Shown: positions 29,730 through 38,395, counted from the first letter of the stretch. The stretch is 64,000 bases of DNA from Sphingobacterium sp. CZ-UAM (GCF_002000245.1 NZ_MTCM01000004.1:248001-312000), one strand, 5' to 3'. Numbers and translations: made by a program. The notes: generated by a model not told the origin, from the sequence alone.

Positions 29730-29770
29730 GACCGCTGGTTGTTAATAGCTCTAATCAGCGGTCATTTTTT
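29730..29770 (+). terminator. Terminator-like hairpin between fusA and rpsJ
   Basis: gaccgctg (29730-29737) and cagcggtc (29756-29763) form an 8-bp stem with an 18-base loop, followed by attttttaat. The rpsJ start is only 17 bases later, so it may partly terminate fusA mRNA or tune rpsJ. Confidence 0.6.
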
Positions 29771-29786
29771 AATAATATCATATACT

Positions 29787-30092
29787 ATGAGCCAAAGAAT
29801 CAGAATTAAATTGAAATCTTACGATTACAATTTGGTTGACAAATCAGCTGAAAAAATCGTAAAAACAGTAAAACCTACAGGTGCAGTTGTTAGTGGTCCT
29901 ATTCCATTGCCTACTGAGAAAAAAATCTACACGGTATTACGTTCACCACACGTTAACAAAAAAGCACGTGAGCAATTCCAATTGTGTGCTTACAAAAGAT
30001 TGTTGGATATCTATTCATCAAACGCTAAAACTGTTGACGCATTGATGAAACTTGAATTACCTTCAGGTGTTGAAGTAGAAATCAAAGTGTGA
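29787..30092 (+). CDS. rpsJ: 30S ribosomal protein S10
   Basis: 101 residues from the ATG at 29787 (MSQRIRIKLKSYDYNLVDKSA). The frame is open further upstream only into the hairpin. The conserved S10 pieces GPIPLPTEKKIYTVLRSPHVNKKAREQF and the C-terminal LPSGVEVEIKV are complete. S10 is part of the 30S head and of transcription antitermination with NusB. It usually begins the S10 operon (rplC and others follow); here a terminator and a 600-base empty stretch follow. Confidence 0.97.
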   Translation: MSQRIRIKLKSYDYNLVDKSAEKIVKTVKPTGAVVSGPIPLPTEKKIYTVLRSPHVNKKAREQFQLCAYKRLLDIYSSNAKTVDALMKLELPSGVEVEIKV

Positions 30093-30115
30093 TAGATTTC
30101 AGTCACTGAAAAAAG

Positions 30116-30148
30116 AAGGGGCCTTTCGTAAGAAAAGCCCCTTTTTTC
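30116..30148 (+). terminator. Terminator after rpsJ
   Basis: aagggg and cccctt arms around a 16-base loop with additional internal pairing (cttt/aaag), followed by a run of T. It ends the str transcript right after rpsJ. Confidence 0.8.
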
Positions 30149-30731
30149 GTTTCCTACCTTTTTTACCTCCAGCAATTCACCTGTAATTTTGTAACATCAA
30201 ATGAATAAATCTAGGAGAAAGGCGCTTTGAAAATTAGTTCTATGCACCAATAAATGACCAAAGCATTTTAAAGCCTTTTGAGCTGTTATTTTTTTTATGC
30301 AATATGATACTCGTCTTACTGTATTTCAAACCACAGACGAGTAAAAAACGCCTTAATTTCGCAGGGTATTCATCAGTTGTGATTACCAATTGCTATTTTT
30401 TCGCTTCGAAGTACCTCTTGCCACCTAAGATTCACCGCGGCAGATCTTGGGAGCACAGCGGCGAATCAACCGTAGTTTTTTGATGCAACAATCGGCTATT
30501 TTCTATGCTTTATAGGTTGGTTTTCCTGTACGATCCTTGTTTATAGGCAGTACTTAGACAGTCTTGTGATAGTGCCAGGCTTGTCCCATCCTTGCAATTT
30601 TGTTGTGCCAAACTAGTAAGGTTCTTGTGCGGGCGTTGTATGGTAATCTAAACCATCACTATTTGCTTCCTTCAATTGGTAGTAGAAAATAGTGATGAAA
30701 CCAAACAATTGGGGTAATAATTTGAATGAAA
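30149..30731. other. Intergenic region without recognisable gene
   Basis: About 580 bases. I see no coding pattern on either strand. Near the right end, catcactattt (30654-30664) and aaatagtgatg (30687-30697) form an 11-bp hairpin that may mark the 3' end of the minus-strand permease gene. Confidence 0.4.
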
Positions 30732-31862
30732 TTACTCCTTCACCTCATCAACAATTTTCTTCTCTCTCGGGTTTAAGGACTCAAAAAGATCCCTATACAG
30801 CTCATCCTTACTATCCTCCTCCCCTAATAAGAATCCCCAAGGTTTAAGCTCCTTGATACGATCCATCACAATCTTAAGAATTGCCAATATTGGAATAGCC
30901 AGGAACATCCCAGAAATACCCCAAACCATTTCGCCAATAATAATGGAAAGCATGGCAAATAGAGAATTGACCTTTACTTTTGATCCGACAATTTTGGGAA
31001 CAATAAAATTGCTGTCAATCATATGTATAATAATCAATGCTAGAATGACTAACACAACATGGGTCAATGACGAGGTAGCGAAAGTAAGAATGGAGATAAT
31101 CAGCATGGATGAGAAAATACCTACATAAGGCAGTACGTTGAATACGCCTGTGATTAAAGCCAAGAGTAAACTGTACTTCACACCAATTAAGGAGAGGCAG
31201 ATAAAAACCAAAAGTGAAACCAAACTCATCTGGATCAAAAGACCGATCAAATACTTCTTAACCACATATTGAATCTGTCTGACGACATCCACAACAATCG
31301 GACGGTCTTCGACACGATTGACAAATAAAAGGAACTTCACAATATGACCTCTATAAATCAGTAGGAAGAAAGTGTACAGGAATGTAAAAACAAATAAAAT
31401 AAACAAAGAGGAAAGTGAAACCAATGCCGTTCCTAAAAACAGGGTACCGGAATCAACTGATTTGGATGCCGTCTTATTAATGAATTCCATTTGTTCCTTA
31501 TGTTGTATTCCAAACTGTTGGCTGACCCAACTTTGCAATTTGCCTGCGCCATCCATAATCTGTTCTTTAAATGCTGGAAAATCTTCTTTCAACAGCGTGA
31601 GCTGTGAGGCCAATAAGAAAAGACCGTAGCCCAATACACCAAAAAAAATAATCACACTGAGTATTCCGGCCAATGTCCTTGGAAAGCGTAACTTCCGCTC
31701 CATAAAATTGCTCAACGGTATCAAAAGCAGCGAGAACAGCAAACCTAAAATCATTGGAATCAGTATCGTATCGCCGATCTTCGCCAGATAGCCTAAGAGA
31801 AGGATACTAATCAATATACAGGCTAACTTTACATAGAATGGTAGGGAGAGAAATCTTTTCAT
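30732..31862 (-). CDS. AI-2E family transporter (UPF0118-type permease)
   Basis: 376 residues. Hydrophobic helices at the N-terminus (ACILISILLLGYLAKIGDTILIPMILGLLFSLLL), a large middle loop (~95-150) with amphipathic helices, and a C-terminal helical bundle with IGVKYSLLLALITGVFNVLPYVG, the hallmark of the AI-2E exporter/UPF0118 family, plus the IVGSKVKVNSLFAMLSIIIG segment. The charged tail is cytosolic. Members export small molecules or act as Na+/H+ antiporters; the substrate is unknown. Confidence 0.9.
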   Translation of the reverse strand: MKRFLSLPFYVKLACILISILLLGYLAKIGDTILIPMILGLLFSLLLIPLSNFMERKLRFPRTLAGILSVIIFFGVLGYGLFLLASQLTLLKEDFPAFKEQIMDGAGKLQSWVSQQFGIQHKEQMEFINKTASKSVDSGTLFLGTALVSLSSLFILFVFTFLYTFFLLIYRGHIVKFLLFVNRVEDRPIVVDVVRQIQYVVKKYLIGLLIQMSLVSLLVFICLSLIGVKYSLLLALITGVFNVLPYVGIFSSMLIISILTFATSSLTHVVLVILALIIIHMIDSNFIVPKIVGSKVKVNSLFAMLSIIIGEMVWGISGMFLAIPILAILKIVMDRIKELKPWGFLLGEEDSKDELYRDLFESLNPREKKIVDEVKE

Positions 31863-31916
31863 TGCATATTCTTTTGAATAAAAATAACAATTTCGAATGA
31901 CTTAGTTTTAGGTAAA

Positions 31917-31946
31917 TAAAAAAGTCCCTACACATGCAGGGACTCT
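31917..31946 (-). terminator. Terminator of the outer-membrane barrel gene
   Basis: Read on the minus strand, agtccct and agggact pair around an 8-base loop and a run of T follows, downstream of the gene ending at 31979. Confidence 0.88.
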
Positions 31947-31978
31947 TTCCTCATAATAAGTTTAAGTACTTATATTTC

Positions 31979-32608
31979 TTATAGTCCAAAACCGATTCCC
32001 ACAGACCAAACACGGTTTTTGGTTGAACCACCATTAGGTGCTAAATTGGTCAAACCTAAACCATAACCGGCATTGATCTGAAAGCCATTCGTTAATTGAT
32101 AACCCGCCAGGAAGTTTACACCAAAGTCCGTACGTTTTAGATGATCACCATCACCACTTCCAAATTTTACATCAGTTTCGCCCTCTGCCCCAAATTCTCC
32201 GACATTACCTTTGACTTTATTTTTACCACTTAATCCAAATCCCACATATGGTCCAGCTCCGACGAAGAAATTACCTGACCCACCGGTAGGGAGTTTAGCC
32301 ACTAAATTGACTGGGATATCCAAAGACATAATACTTTGCTTAAATTCCCCAGAGCTAGAACCGTTACTCGCAGATTCTTTTCCACCTTTATTTTGTAAAG
32401 ACAATCCAGGCTGAATAGAGAAATATGGAGATACAGGCGCATCTAAATAACCTGTCACAAAAAAGCCTGTGTTAGACTCTGAACTTCCATTTTCAGTTGA
32501 ATATTTAGGAATATTTACACCCGCACGTAGTCCGTATCCCAATCCTCCTTGTGCAAAAGCACCCAATGAACCAAATAAAATTGCTGCAGATAATAATAGT
32601 TTTTTCAT
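31979..32608 (-). CDS. Outer-membrane beta-barrel protein (PorT/OmpW-like)
   Basis: 209 residues. A signal peptide (MKKLLLSAAILFGSLGAFAQ, cleavage after AFAQ) precedes alternating hydrophobic and polar strands with many Gly, ending in VGIGFGL with a terminal hydrophobic residue, as expected for a barrel with about eight strands. LGYGLRAGVNIPKYS near the mature N-terminus is typical of Bacteroidota PorT-family barrels. Porin or structural roles are possible, and nothing indicates a substrate. It is the single gene of its unit. Confidence 0.8.
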   Translation of the reverse strand: MKKLLLSAAILFGSLGAFAQGGLGYGLRAGVNIPKYSTENGSSESNTGFFVTGYLDAPVSPYFSIQPGLSLQNKGGKESASNGSSSGEFKQSIMSLDIPVNLVAKLPTGGSGNFFVGAGPYVGFGLSGKNKVKGNVGEFGAEGETDVKFGSGDGDHLKRTDFGVNFLAGYQLTNGFQINAGYGLGLTNLAPNGGSTKNRVWSVGIGFGL

Positions 32609-32990
32609 GTTTCCTAATTTAATTTACTTTATTCTTTTTTATCATTTTCTCTCATATACTTCCTGTATGAGATTTATGACATACCCATTTGCAATATCTA
32701 TTCCAAAATACGTAAGCGACTAATATTCACTTCGAAACAAAAGAAAAAAGTTAAATCTCGTTTTTTTTGATTGTCCTTTAAAAGATACAGTAAGTAGGAT
32801 ACTCTTCAAGTTTTTCAACTCGCGCTATCCATTTAAAACAGGCGTTTATAAGGATTGGACTATCGGCTTCCTAAAAACTACGGGCTTGGTTTTCAGAATA
32901 ATGCTCAAAAACACAAAAGTTTTATCACAAAGATTTTTTAATTCCAATTATAAGTTTTATTTTTGCAGACCTTCAAAAGGAAAAAAATAG
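32609..32990. other. Intergenic region before tRNA-Cys
   Basis: About 380 bases between the divergent barrel gene and tRNA-Cys. TATTTTTG at 32959-32966 (TAnnTTTG) is probably the tRNA promoter's -7 element. No other feature seen. Confidence 0.4.
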
Positions 32991-33061
32991 GGTCGGATGG
33001 CCGAGTGGCTAGGCTGAGGTCTGCAAAACCTCCTACAGCGGTTCGAATCCGCTTCCGACCT
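32991..33061 (+). tRNA. tRNA-Cys (GCA)
   Basis: 71 bases. Acceptor stem ggtcgga / tccgacc, anticodon stem gaggt / acctc with loop ctGCAaa, T-arm gcggTTCGAATccgc, and discriminator T, the expected identity base for tRNA-Cys. A small protein gene begins 33 bases after its 3' end on the same strand. Confidence 0.96.
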
Positions 33062-33094
33062 CGTTTTATTTTAAACAATAAAAATATTATCAAA

Positions 33095-33274
33095 ATGGGA
33101 GTTACACGTTTAAAAAGAAAAGATAGAAGAAATAAAACTGTTTCACGTGTTGAAGTTCAGTTCTTGAAATTAGGAACTAACGTAGAGTTAGGTTCTAGAT
33201 CAAAAATGAAAGCTAGCAACCAAATCGTTAAAAACGATGCTATCTTAAATCAATTAGCTGCAGAAGCTAAATAA
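33095..33274 (+). CDS. Small basic protein (59 aa) behind tRNA-Cys
   Basis: 59 residues, MGVTRLKRKDRRNKT at the start, strongly basic N-terminal third and a helical C-terminal part. The frame extends upstream through the tRNA, but the ATG at 33095 is the sensible start. I recall similar small basic proteins in Sphingobacteriaceae without assigned function; the composition would fit a ribosome- or RNA-associated protein, which is inference only. No promoter is visible in the 33 bases after the tRNA, so it may be read from the tRNA transcript. A perfect hairpin terminates it. Confidence 0.75.
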   Translation: MGVTRLKRKDRRNKTVSRVEVQFLKLGTNVELGSRSKMKASNQIVKNDAILNQLAAEAK

Positions 33275-33290
33275 GCAAAAAGAAACTAGC

Positions 33291-33321
33291 AGCCTTTAAA
33301 GTTATACTTTAAAGGCTTTTT
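33291..33321. terminator. Bidirectional terminator between the small gene and cutC
   Basis: agcctttaaagt (33291-33302) and actttaaaggct (33306-33317) form a perfect 12-bp stem with a 3-base loop, followed by ttttaat. The right arm contains the cutC stop codon (33309-33311), so the terminator overlaps coding sequence. Confidence 0.88.
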
Positions 33322-34055
33322 AATAAGTCTACCATTTGGTGGACTTTTTCTTTTGAGCTTATCCACTGCGGCTCATCCATTCCCTTAACCTGATCCTGCG
33401 AAAACTGCATCTTTGAAGGCTGGCTCTCTTTTGCTGAACTGTGTATAGCAATGGCACCGGTTTCTTCCAAAATTGTCCTGATATTAGATGCGTCCACCCC
33501 TGCCCCCGGCATAATCACGATACGTCCAGCAGCCTGCCTGATCAATCGTTGCAGTAGTGACACCCCCGATAAAGCTGAATTTCTCAAACCGGAAGTGAGT
33601 ATACGATCTATACCTAGGGCAATGACATCTTCCAATGCAGCAAAGGGATCTTCGACACGATCAAAAGCACGATGGAAGGTCACATGCATAGGCCGTGCAG
33701 CATCAACTAAACGCTTTGTATTGACCTTATCCACGGTACCATCAGCATTCAACGCACCGATAACAACTCCGTCCATCCCTAATTCCTTACATAGCTCAAT
33801 ATCTGCGATCATTTCTAATATCTCTTCTTCGGTATATAGAAAATCTCCCCCCCGAGGCCGAATTAATACATGAACACCAATATGCACAAGTTCACGTACC
33901 AACTTCAATTGGCCAAAAGAAGGCGTTGTTCCGCCGTTCTCTAAGTTTTGACAAAATTCAACACGTGTTGCTCCGCCTTTTTCAGCCTCGATCGCCGAAG
34001 CAACTGAATTGGAACAAATTTCTAATTGATAATTTCCGATAGCTTTCTCCTTCAT
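33309..34055 (-). CDS. cutC: Copper homeostasis protein CutC
   Basis: 248 residues. A TIM-barrel protein with the CutC signatures LEICSNSVASAIEAEKGGA, RVEFCQNLENGGTTPS, IRPRGGDFLYTEEE, FHRAFDR and LTSGL. Family members are linked to copper tolerance, but the biochemical role is not settled. Cytoplasmic (no signal). Last codons lie in the shared terminator. Confidence 0.93.
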   Translation of the reverse strand: MKEKAIGNYQLEICSNSVASAIEAEKGGATRVEFCQNLENGGTTPSFGQLKLVRELVHIGVHVLIRPRGGDFLYTEEEILEMIADIELCKELGMDGVVIGALNADGTVDKVNTKRLVDAARPMHVTFHRAFDRVEDPFAALEDVIALGIDRILTSGLRNSALSGVSLLQRLIRQAAGRIVIMPGAGVDASNIRTILEETGAIAIHSSAKESQPSKMQFSQDQVKGMDEPQWISSKEKVHQMVDLLKSL

Positions 34056-34327
34056 TCAATACAATTTTAAATCCGATTTTATGCTATGCGAATAACGTAA
34101 AAAAAAAGCAGATTACCTATTTTCTCACATTGAGGAAGCAAAAACTATTTTTCCGGAACAAACTCCAACAGATAGGTTCCACCTTATATCAGGCAACATC
34201 CTACAGGTCAGTCGTCTATTATTATTTATGAATAGGAAAACATTTCTCCAAACCATTTGTATATACCTTACATGCTTTTATTTAAAACATTAATAACCAA
34301 CACTGTATAAACTTTAAGTAAAATATC

Positions 34328-34747
34328 ATGGCAATTATATCAAGAAATATGGAGACACAGGAACGGATTATCAGTACTTTTGAGGAACTCCAATCCGCTA
34401 TACAAGGTCTAAAAAGTCAGATTGTTGAATTCGAAATGCTATTTAACGAAGCATGTGATCGGCATATCGCATCTGATTTCAAAAAAGAATGGCTAATAGA
34501 CCGTATTTCTTCCCGCCATACGATGATGCTGATCCGATACGATAGTTTACAGCTTATTCAGGAAACCGTCTCAGCCTACCGCGATTATGATGGTTTATTT
34601 CTGGATCACAAACAATTACTGGATGCAATCGAACTATTAATGCTTACTCATGCCGAGGAAGAAGAATATGAAATTGCCGCCATTATCAAAAAATGGCATG
34701 AAAAATTTGCCGATGCTGTCTATTTCCTAGCTGACCTCAGCTATTAA
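34328..34747 (+). CDS. Unknown helical protein next to a Smr-domain gene
   Basis: 139 residues, from ATG 34328 (another ATG at 34349 is also possible). It is predicted to be all-helical, very rich in Glu, Ile and Leu, with heptad-like stretches and a C-terminal AEEEEYEIAAIIKKWHEK segment that recalls the short UvrB/UvrC-type helical hairpin; that likeness is weak. No signal or membrane segment. It lies 45 bases before the Smr-domain gene on the same strand, so the two are probably co-transcribed. Function unknown. Confidence 0.65.
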   Translation: MAIISRNMETQERIISTFEELQSAIQGLKSQIVEFEMLFNEACDRHIASDFKKEWLIDRISSRHTMMLIRYDSLQLIQETVSAYRDYDGLFLDHKQLLDAIELLMLTHAEEEEYEIAAIIKKWHEKFADAVYFLADLSY

Positions 34748-34792
34748 GTCATTGTTTTGTTTTACATTTGCGGCACTGTAAAATATTGAATT

Positions 34793-35086
34793 ATGCGCAA
34801 ACCACCCGCTATAGTTGATCTACATGCAGATGCATTCCTTGAAGATTGGGAAGACTATTCTGCTGACGAACTTATGCTAGAATCCATTGATTTCTTAAGA
34901 TCCAACCTGGATGCAGCTATTTATTGGGAAATGAACGAAATCAAGTTTATTCACGGAAAAGGAAAAGGTATCTTAAAAAAACTAATATTTAAAGAGCTTC
35001 AAGAATACAAAGAGAATGGTTCGATCGACCGGTACTATACTTCATACCAGAATGAAGACATTGTAGTTGTGGTGATCGGTATCTAA
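34793..35086 (+). CDS. Smr-domain protein (small)
   Basis: 97 residues, a stand-alone Smr domain. VDLHADAF (residues ~8-15) carries the DLH motif and FIHGKGKGILKK (~52-63) the HGKG motif, both expected in Smr-type nucleases and in the C-terminal domain of MutS2. Here the domain occurs without a MutS2 or PPR partner; many Smr-only proteins nick DNA or RNA, or cut mRNA on stalled ribosomes. Activity here is inferred from the motifs. Confidence 0.85.
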   Translation: MRKPPAIVDLHADAFLEDWEDYSADELMLESIDFLRSNLDAAIYWEMNEIKFIHGKGKGILKKLIFKELQEYKENGSIDRYYTSYQNEDIVVVVIGI

Positions 35087-35197
35087 AAAGAGACTACCCC
35101 TCGATTGAATGCTCCGGAAAAGTTAAATTCTAGCTTTGTTCAACTTTTAAGGTGCACATCAAAAAGATAGTCTCTTCTAAAATAAATTTATATTGCC

Positions 35198-36178
35198 CTA
35201 TTTAACGGCCGGTGTAATGATTACCTTTCGGAACTCGACCGGTCCATGGTCGCCTTGAAAATAAATCGGGCCTGGTTCAGCTTCTCTACTGTCCAAAGCT
35301 CCTCCGGTGATACCAGGGATCTCTTGGTTGCTAATAACTGTTTTGCCATTGGCAACCACTGTCACCAGACGTCCAACCAATGTGATATCATAGGTCTGCC
35401 ATTCTCCGGCTCCTTTGTTCACCATCTCATTTGCGGCAAGAAAACCATATACACCTGCAAACAGCACTGCATTCGGATGCGCTTCTTTCGGGCTATCCTC
35501 AATCTGTACTTCGTAACGTCCTCTTAGATAAACACCACTGTTACTTCCAGCCGGGATCTTAAACTCAACATGCAATTTAAAATCTTCAAACTTTTGTTCT
35601 GAAACAAGATTAGATCCTGATTGAGGGCTGGTTAGTATACCATTTTTCACAACCCATTGGTTTGTTTTGCCAGTAGCTTTCCACCCCGACAGGTCCTTGC
35701 CATTAAAAAGTTGAATCGGTTTTCCCCATTTAACGGCAGCTGCTCTTTTTAATTCTGGTGCACGTACACCTTTAAAGCGGTGTGTTTTGCCATCAGGCTC
35801 TGTTATTGTGCCCTGTAATGTTCCGTTTTGAATCTCACCTTCCACACTTAAATTCATCTTTCCGCTCTCCCATTGTGGAGGTATTGCAAATTTAAACTTT
35901 CCATTTTCATAAAAAACCTGTGAAACAGGTCTTGCACTCCCCGAAGTACTCACATAGTGACCTACTAAGGTTTTGTAACCTGACAATTTCACCTCAAGCC
36001 AGGAAGGTGCAGGCGTACCATTAACGTCAACCTCTATATCCCATCGCCCAATCAATTCCTTTCCGTCAATCTCCTGGTCCTGGACAATTGATTCGATGAT
36101 TGAATCTTTAGCGAAAGTTGCCTGCGGTAGCGCAGCGGAAGCCAATAGCCCCAAAAGAAATGCCGCTTTTCTTTTCAT
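35198..36178 (-). CDS. Secreted DUF1080 (3-keto-disaccharide hydrolase-type) protein
   Basis: 326 residues. Signal peptide (about 23 residues, ending ATFAKD). Residues ~40-135 form an extra N-terminal beta domain with WDIEVDVNGTPAPSWLEV and FKFAIPPQWESGKMNLSV. Residues ~150-325 are the DUF1080 domain: FNGKDLSGWKATGKTNQWVVKNGIL, then GSNSGVYLRGRYEVQIEDS and the terminal GPIYFQGDHGPVEFRKV. DUF1080 is a concanavalin-like jellyroll present in 3-keto-glycoside hydrolases of Bacteroidota. Substrate unknown. Probably periplasmic. Confidence 0.85.
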   Translation of the reverse strand: MKRKAAFLLGLLASAALPQATFAKDSIIESIVQDQEIDGKELIGRWDIEVDVNGTPAPSWLEVKLSGYKTLVGHYVSTSGSARPVSQVFYENGKFKFAIPPQWESGKMNLSVEGEIQNGTLQGTITEPDGKTHRFKGVRAPELKRAAAVKWGKPIQLFNGKDLSGWKATGKTNQWVVKNGILTSPQSGSNLVSEQKFEDFKLHVEFKIPAGSNSGVYLRGRYEVQIEDSPKEAHPNAVLFAGVYGFLAANEMVNKGAGEWQTYDITLVGRLVTVVANGKTVISNQEIPGITGGALDSREAEPGPIYFQGDHGPVEFRKVIITPAVK

Positions 36179-36387
36179 ATTGTTTATGTTTATATTCTAA
36201 TTGACAATAAATTTCCAGCAATTTAACTGTTTCGACGCTGGTATCCAAGGGATCTCATGTTAAAAAAGCCTAAGAGCTGCATCACAATTATCGACAGCAA
36301 TTCTAGAAAAAAGCCTATTTCGATTATTAGGAGCTGAAGTTAGCTGAGCATTTACGGAACTCATATTACTATCCTTACATCCATGAC

Positions 36388-37554
36388 CTAGGCCTCAGGT
36401 TTGAATACAACTTGCTGTTGACGTGCATAGGCACTGGGAGATAGTTGGGTTATTTTTTTAAAATTTCGATTAAAGCTGGTCTTCGAATTGAAACCACATT
36501 CGAATGCCAGCCCCAATAAAGTGTATTGTCTACTTTCTGGCCGACTCAACAACTCTTTGAAGGCTTCTACACGATAGGTATTAACATAATCATAAAAGGA
36601 TTTTTCTTCCCTCGAATTGATGATCTGCGAAAGGATAACAGGATGCACATCTAGTATCTTAGCTAAATCACCCAATGTTAACTCCGGGTCCTGATAGCAT
36701 TTCTGTTCTTTCATGATCGTATTCAGTTTCATATGAAAGTATGCGGCCTCGGATTCTTCCAGTCTCGTTTTCTCATATTTCACCTTCTCAGCTGGTTCCG
36801 ATACAAGGCTGCGCTCTTTTACTTCTTCAGCAGCTTCCAAATCCTTTAAGAGAAACACCTCATGTGATGACAACACGTGGGAAAAAATTCCGACCTGTCG
36901 AATGCCAAAATACCCAAAGAAAAAAATAAATAATGTGATCACTATAAAAAAAACAGCAGGGTTAGGATCAAATATGACAACAATCCAGATCGCTCCCATC
37001 CCAGAAATAAGGTAGCGCATCCAATTGAGGGTAATTTTCTCCGTATTGGAAAACTGACCGATAATGTTCTGTTTATGTTTACGTAGAAGAATAAAGGATA
37101 AGATGATATATACAACTCCTGAAATCATAAAGCCAACCACCAGAACCATAATTAATGTATCAAACTCATGCGTCAAGTAATATTTTTCTTTATATTCCAC
37201 TACTGCTACAGGTAACACGAACGCCAATATAATTGATACGATCACTGCGGGAATAAAATGCAATAGGTAAAGCCATTTATGCCGCTGTTGCCCGCTTACA
37301 AACAATATATATAGATACAAAAATGGACCATGCAAAAAAGGGAAAGGCATTTCCCAACCAAATAGTGTGGGCATTTTCTGGATCTCTCCTGAACCATACA
37401 ATCCCACTAAGATAAGATCGAAAAAAGCAAAAAAAAGCCAAACGCTTAAAATTTTATCCGCGGTATTTTTTTTAGGTTTACTGACAAGCAAAATGAAAAG
37501 GAACAAAGTCATAAAAATTCCGCCGATATAAATAATATGCCAGATCGAACTCAT
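36388..37554 (-). CDS. Membrane-anchored AraC-family transcriptional regulator
   Basis: 388 residues. The N-terminal half has about seven hydrophobic helices (from HIIYIGGIFMTLFLFILL), the C-terminal ~100 residues a double helix-turn-helix AraC domain ending in ECGFNSKTSFNRNFKKITQLSPSAYAR. A charged linker (~225-290) joins them. The layout is common among Bacteroidota regulators that sense in the membrane and act on DNA. Target unknown. Upstream, 415 bases separate it from the frameshifted lipoprotein gene, also on the minus strand. Confidence 0.88.
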   Translation of the reverse strand: MSSIWHIIYIGGIFMTLFLFILLVSKPKKNTADKILSVWLFFAFFDLILVGLYGSGEIQKMPTLFGWEMPFPFLHGPFLYLYILFVSGQQRHKWLYLLHFIPAVIVSIILAFVLPVAVVEYKEKYYLTHEFDTLIMVLVVGFMISGVVYIILSFILLRKHKQNIIGQFSNTEKITLNWMRYLISGMGAIWIVVIFDPNPAVFFIVITLFIFFFGYFGIRQVGIFSHVLSSHEVFLLKDLEAAEEVKERSLVSEPAEKVKYEKTRLEESEAAYFHMKLNTIMKEQKCYQDPELTLGDLAKILDVHPVILSQIINSREEKSFYDYVNTYRVEAFKELLSRPESRQYTLLGLAFECGFNSKTSFNRNFKKITQLSPSAYARQQQVVFKPEA

Positions 37555-37970
37555 AGAAGATGGTTAGAATAATTTAACATTAAACAGCTGTTTTGTTCCT
37601 TCAGCTATATTCATAGATGTTGTCAATTTACAAACATTATAGATAAGCAATATACTTTCTTTTTTATTATCTACCAAATTGGAATTTCACTTTTGAGCAC
37701 ACTGAAACAAGAGCTGATTTACATACTGCTGAAGCATGTTTTACCCCATCCTTTTATTGGAATTTTATGGTGTTAGTTATCAATAAAAAAATTCCTTCCG
37801 AAGACAGCGCATTAAATATAATAACAGTACTCAATATTTTCAGTGACTTTACCCTCCTTCCTGATGACAAACAATACGATTCAATTAACGCGGACCAGCC
37901 GCAGTGGAAACTGCAGCTGGTCGGAACAAATTTCCTTAAATAGTATTAAAATATCCTTATTTTTTCGATT
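37555..37970. other. Intergenic region with small ORF and hairpin
   Basis: About 415 bases. It contains a 58-codon plus-strand ORF (37767-37943), listed separately, and a hairpin gaccagc...gctggtc at 37893-37921 with gcag/ctgc below it, 50 bases past the 3' end of the frameshifted minus-strand gene. Confidence 0.4.
37767..37943 (+). CDS. Possible small protein, 58 aa, unsupported
   Basis: An ATG-initiated ORF, MVLVINKKIPSEDS at the start, ending TAG. The composition is protein-like (balanced, not low-complexity), but no homologue is known to me, no ribosome-binding site or promoter stands out, and it lies across a hairpin. It may be a relic of a larger gene or chance. Confidence 0.2.
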   Translation: MVLVINKKIPSEDSALNIITVLNIFSDFTLLPDDKQYDSINADQPQWKLQLVGTNFLK

Positions 37971-38395
37971 CTATTGGCCAAACTGATATCTCGCTTGTCC
38001 GACAACACTAACACTATTGGAACTGGCCGTCTTATCTTCAACAAGCTTATTATCAACAAAAACCTTTACTCTTACACTTCGCTTTCATTGTTTCGAACAG
38101 GAATGGAGCTTAATAAAGTGAAAATTTCCGCAAATTCTACTTTTTTCTTCACTTCTTTAGTAAAGGGTAAGGCAACACTCTCAATACTTGTATCTTCACC
38201 AGTTTCGTTCGTGTAGGTTACGCTAGCCGTATTGTTTGTTGTGGAGCTCACTTCATATCTGACAGTAGCATCTTTGGGATAACCAGCTGTTGGGTCATAT
38301 GGCTTGTCATCTTTACCACAGCCAATAAACAGGGCCGACGCAAAAAACGTCAACAATACACTAAAAATTGAAATTTTTAAATTTTTCATTTTCAT
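37971..38395 (-). pseudogene. Small lipoprotein gene split by a frameshift
   Basis: The first frame (38395 to 38072, 107 codons) encodes a lipoprotein with lipobox LFIGC and a beta-rich domain, then meets a stop right after NNESEV. In the neighbouring frame, beginning at about 38077, translation goes on as VRVKVFVDNKLVEDKTASS to a stop at 37971, with the same strand-like style and codon character, giving about 141 residues in total. The join needs a -1 or +2 shift at gaagtgtaagag. It may be a true inactivating mutation, a sequencing error or programmed frameshifting. The family (a beta-sandwich-like lipoprotein with TFQVEY-type pattern) is unknown in function. Confidence 0.6.

Noticed and set aside
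32963..33094. Upstream extension of the small basic protein through tRNA-Cys
   Set aside because: The extension would translate the tRNA itself; the ATG at 33095 is sufficient.
35087..35180. Long-range inverted repeat agagacta / tagtctct after the Smr gene
   Set aside because: The arms are 8 bases with a loop of about 70; too weak to call a terminator with confidence.
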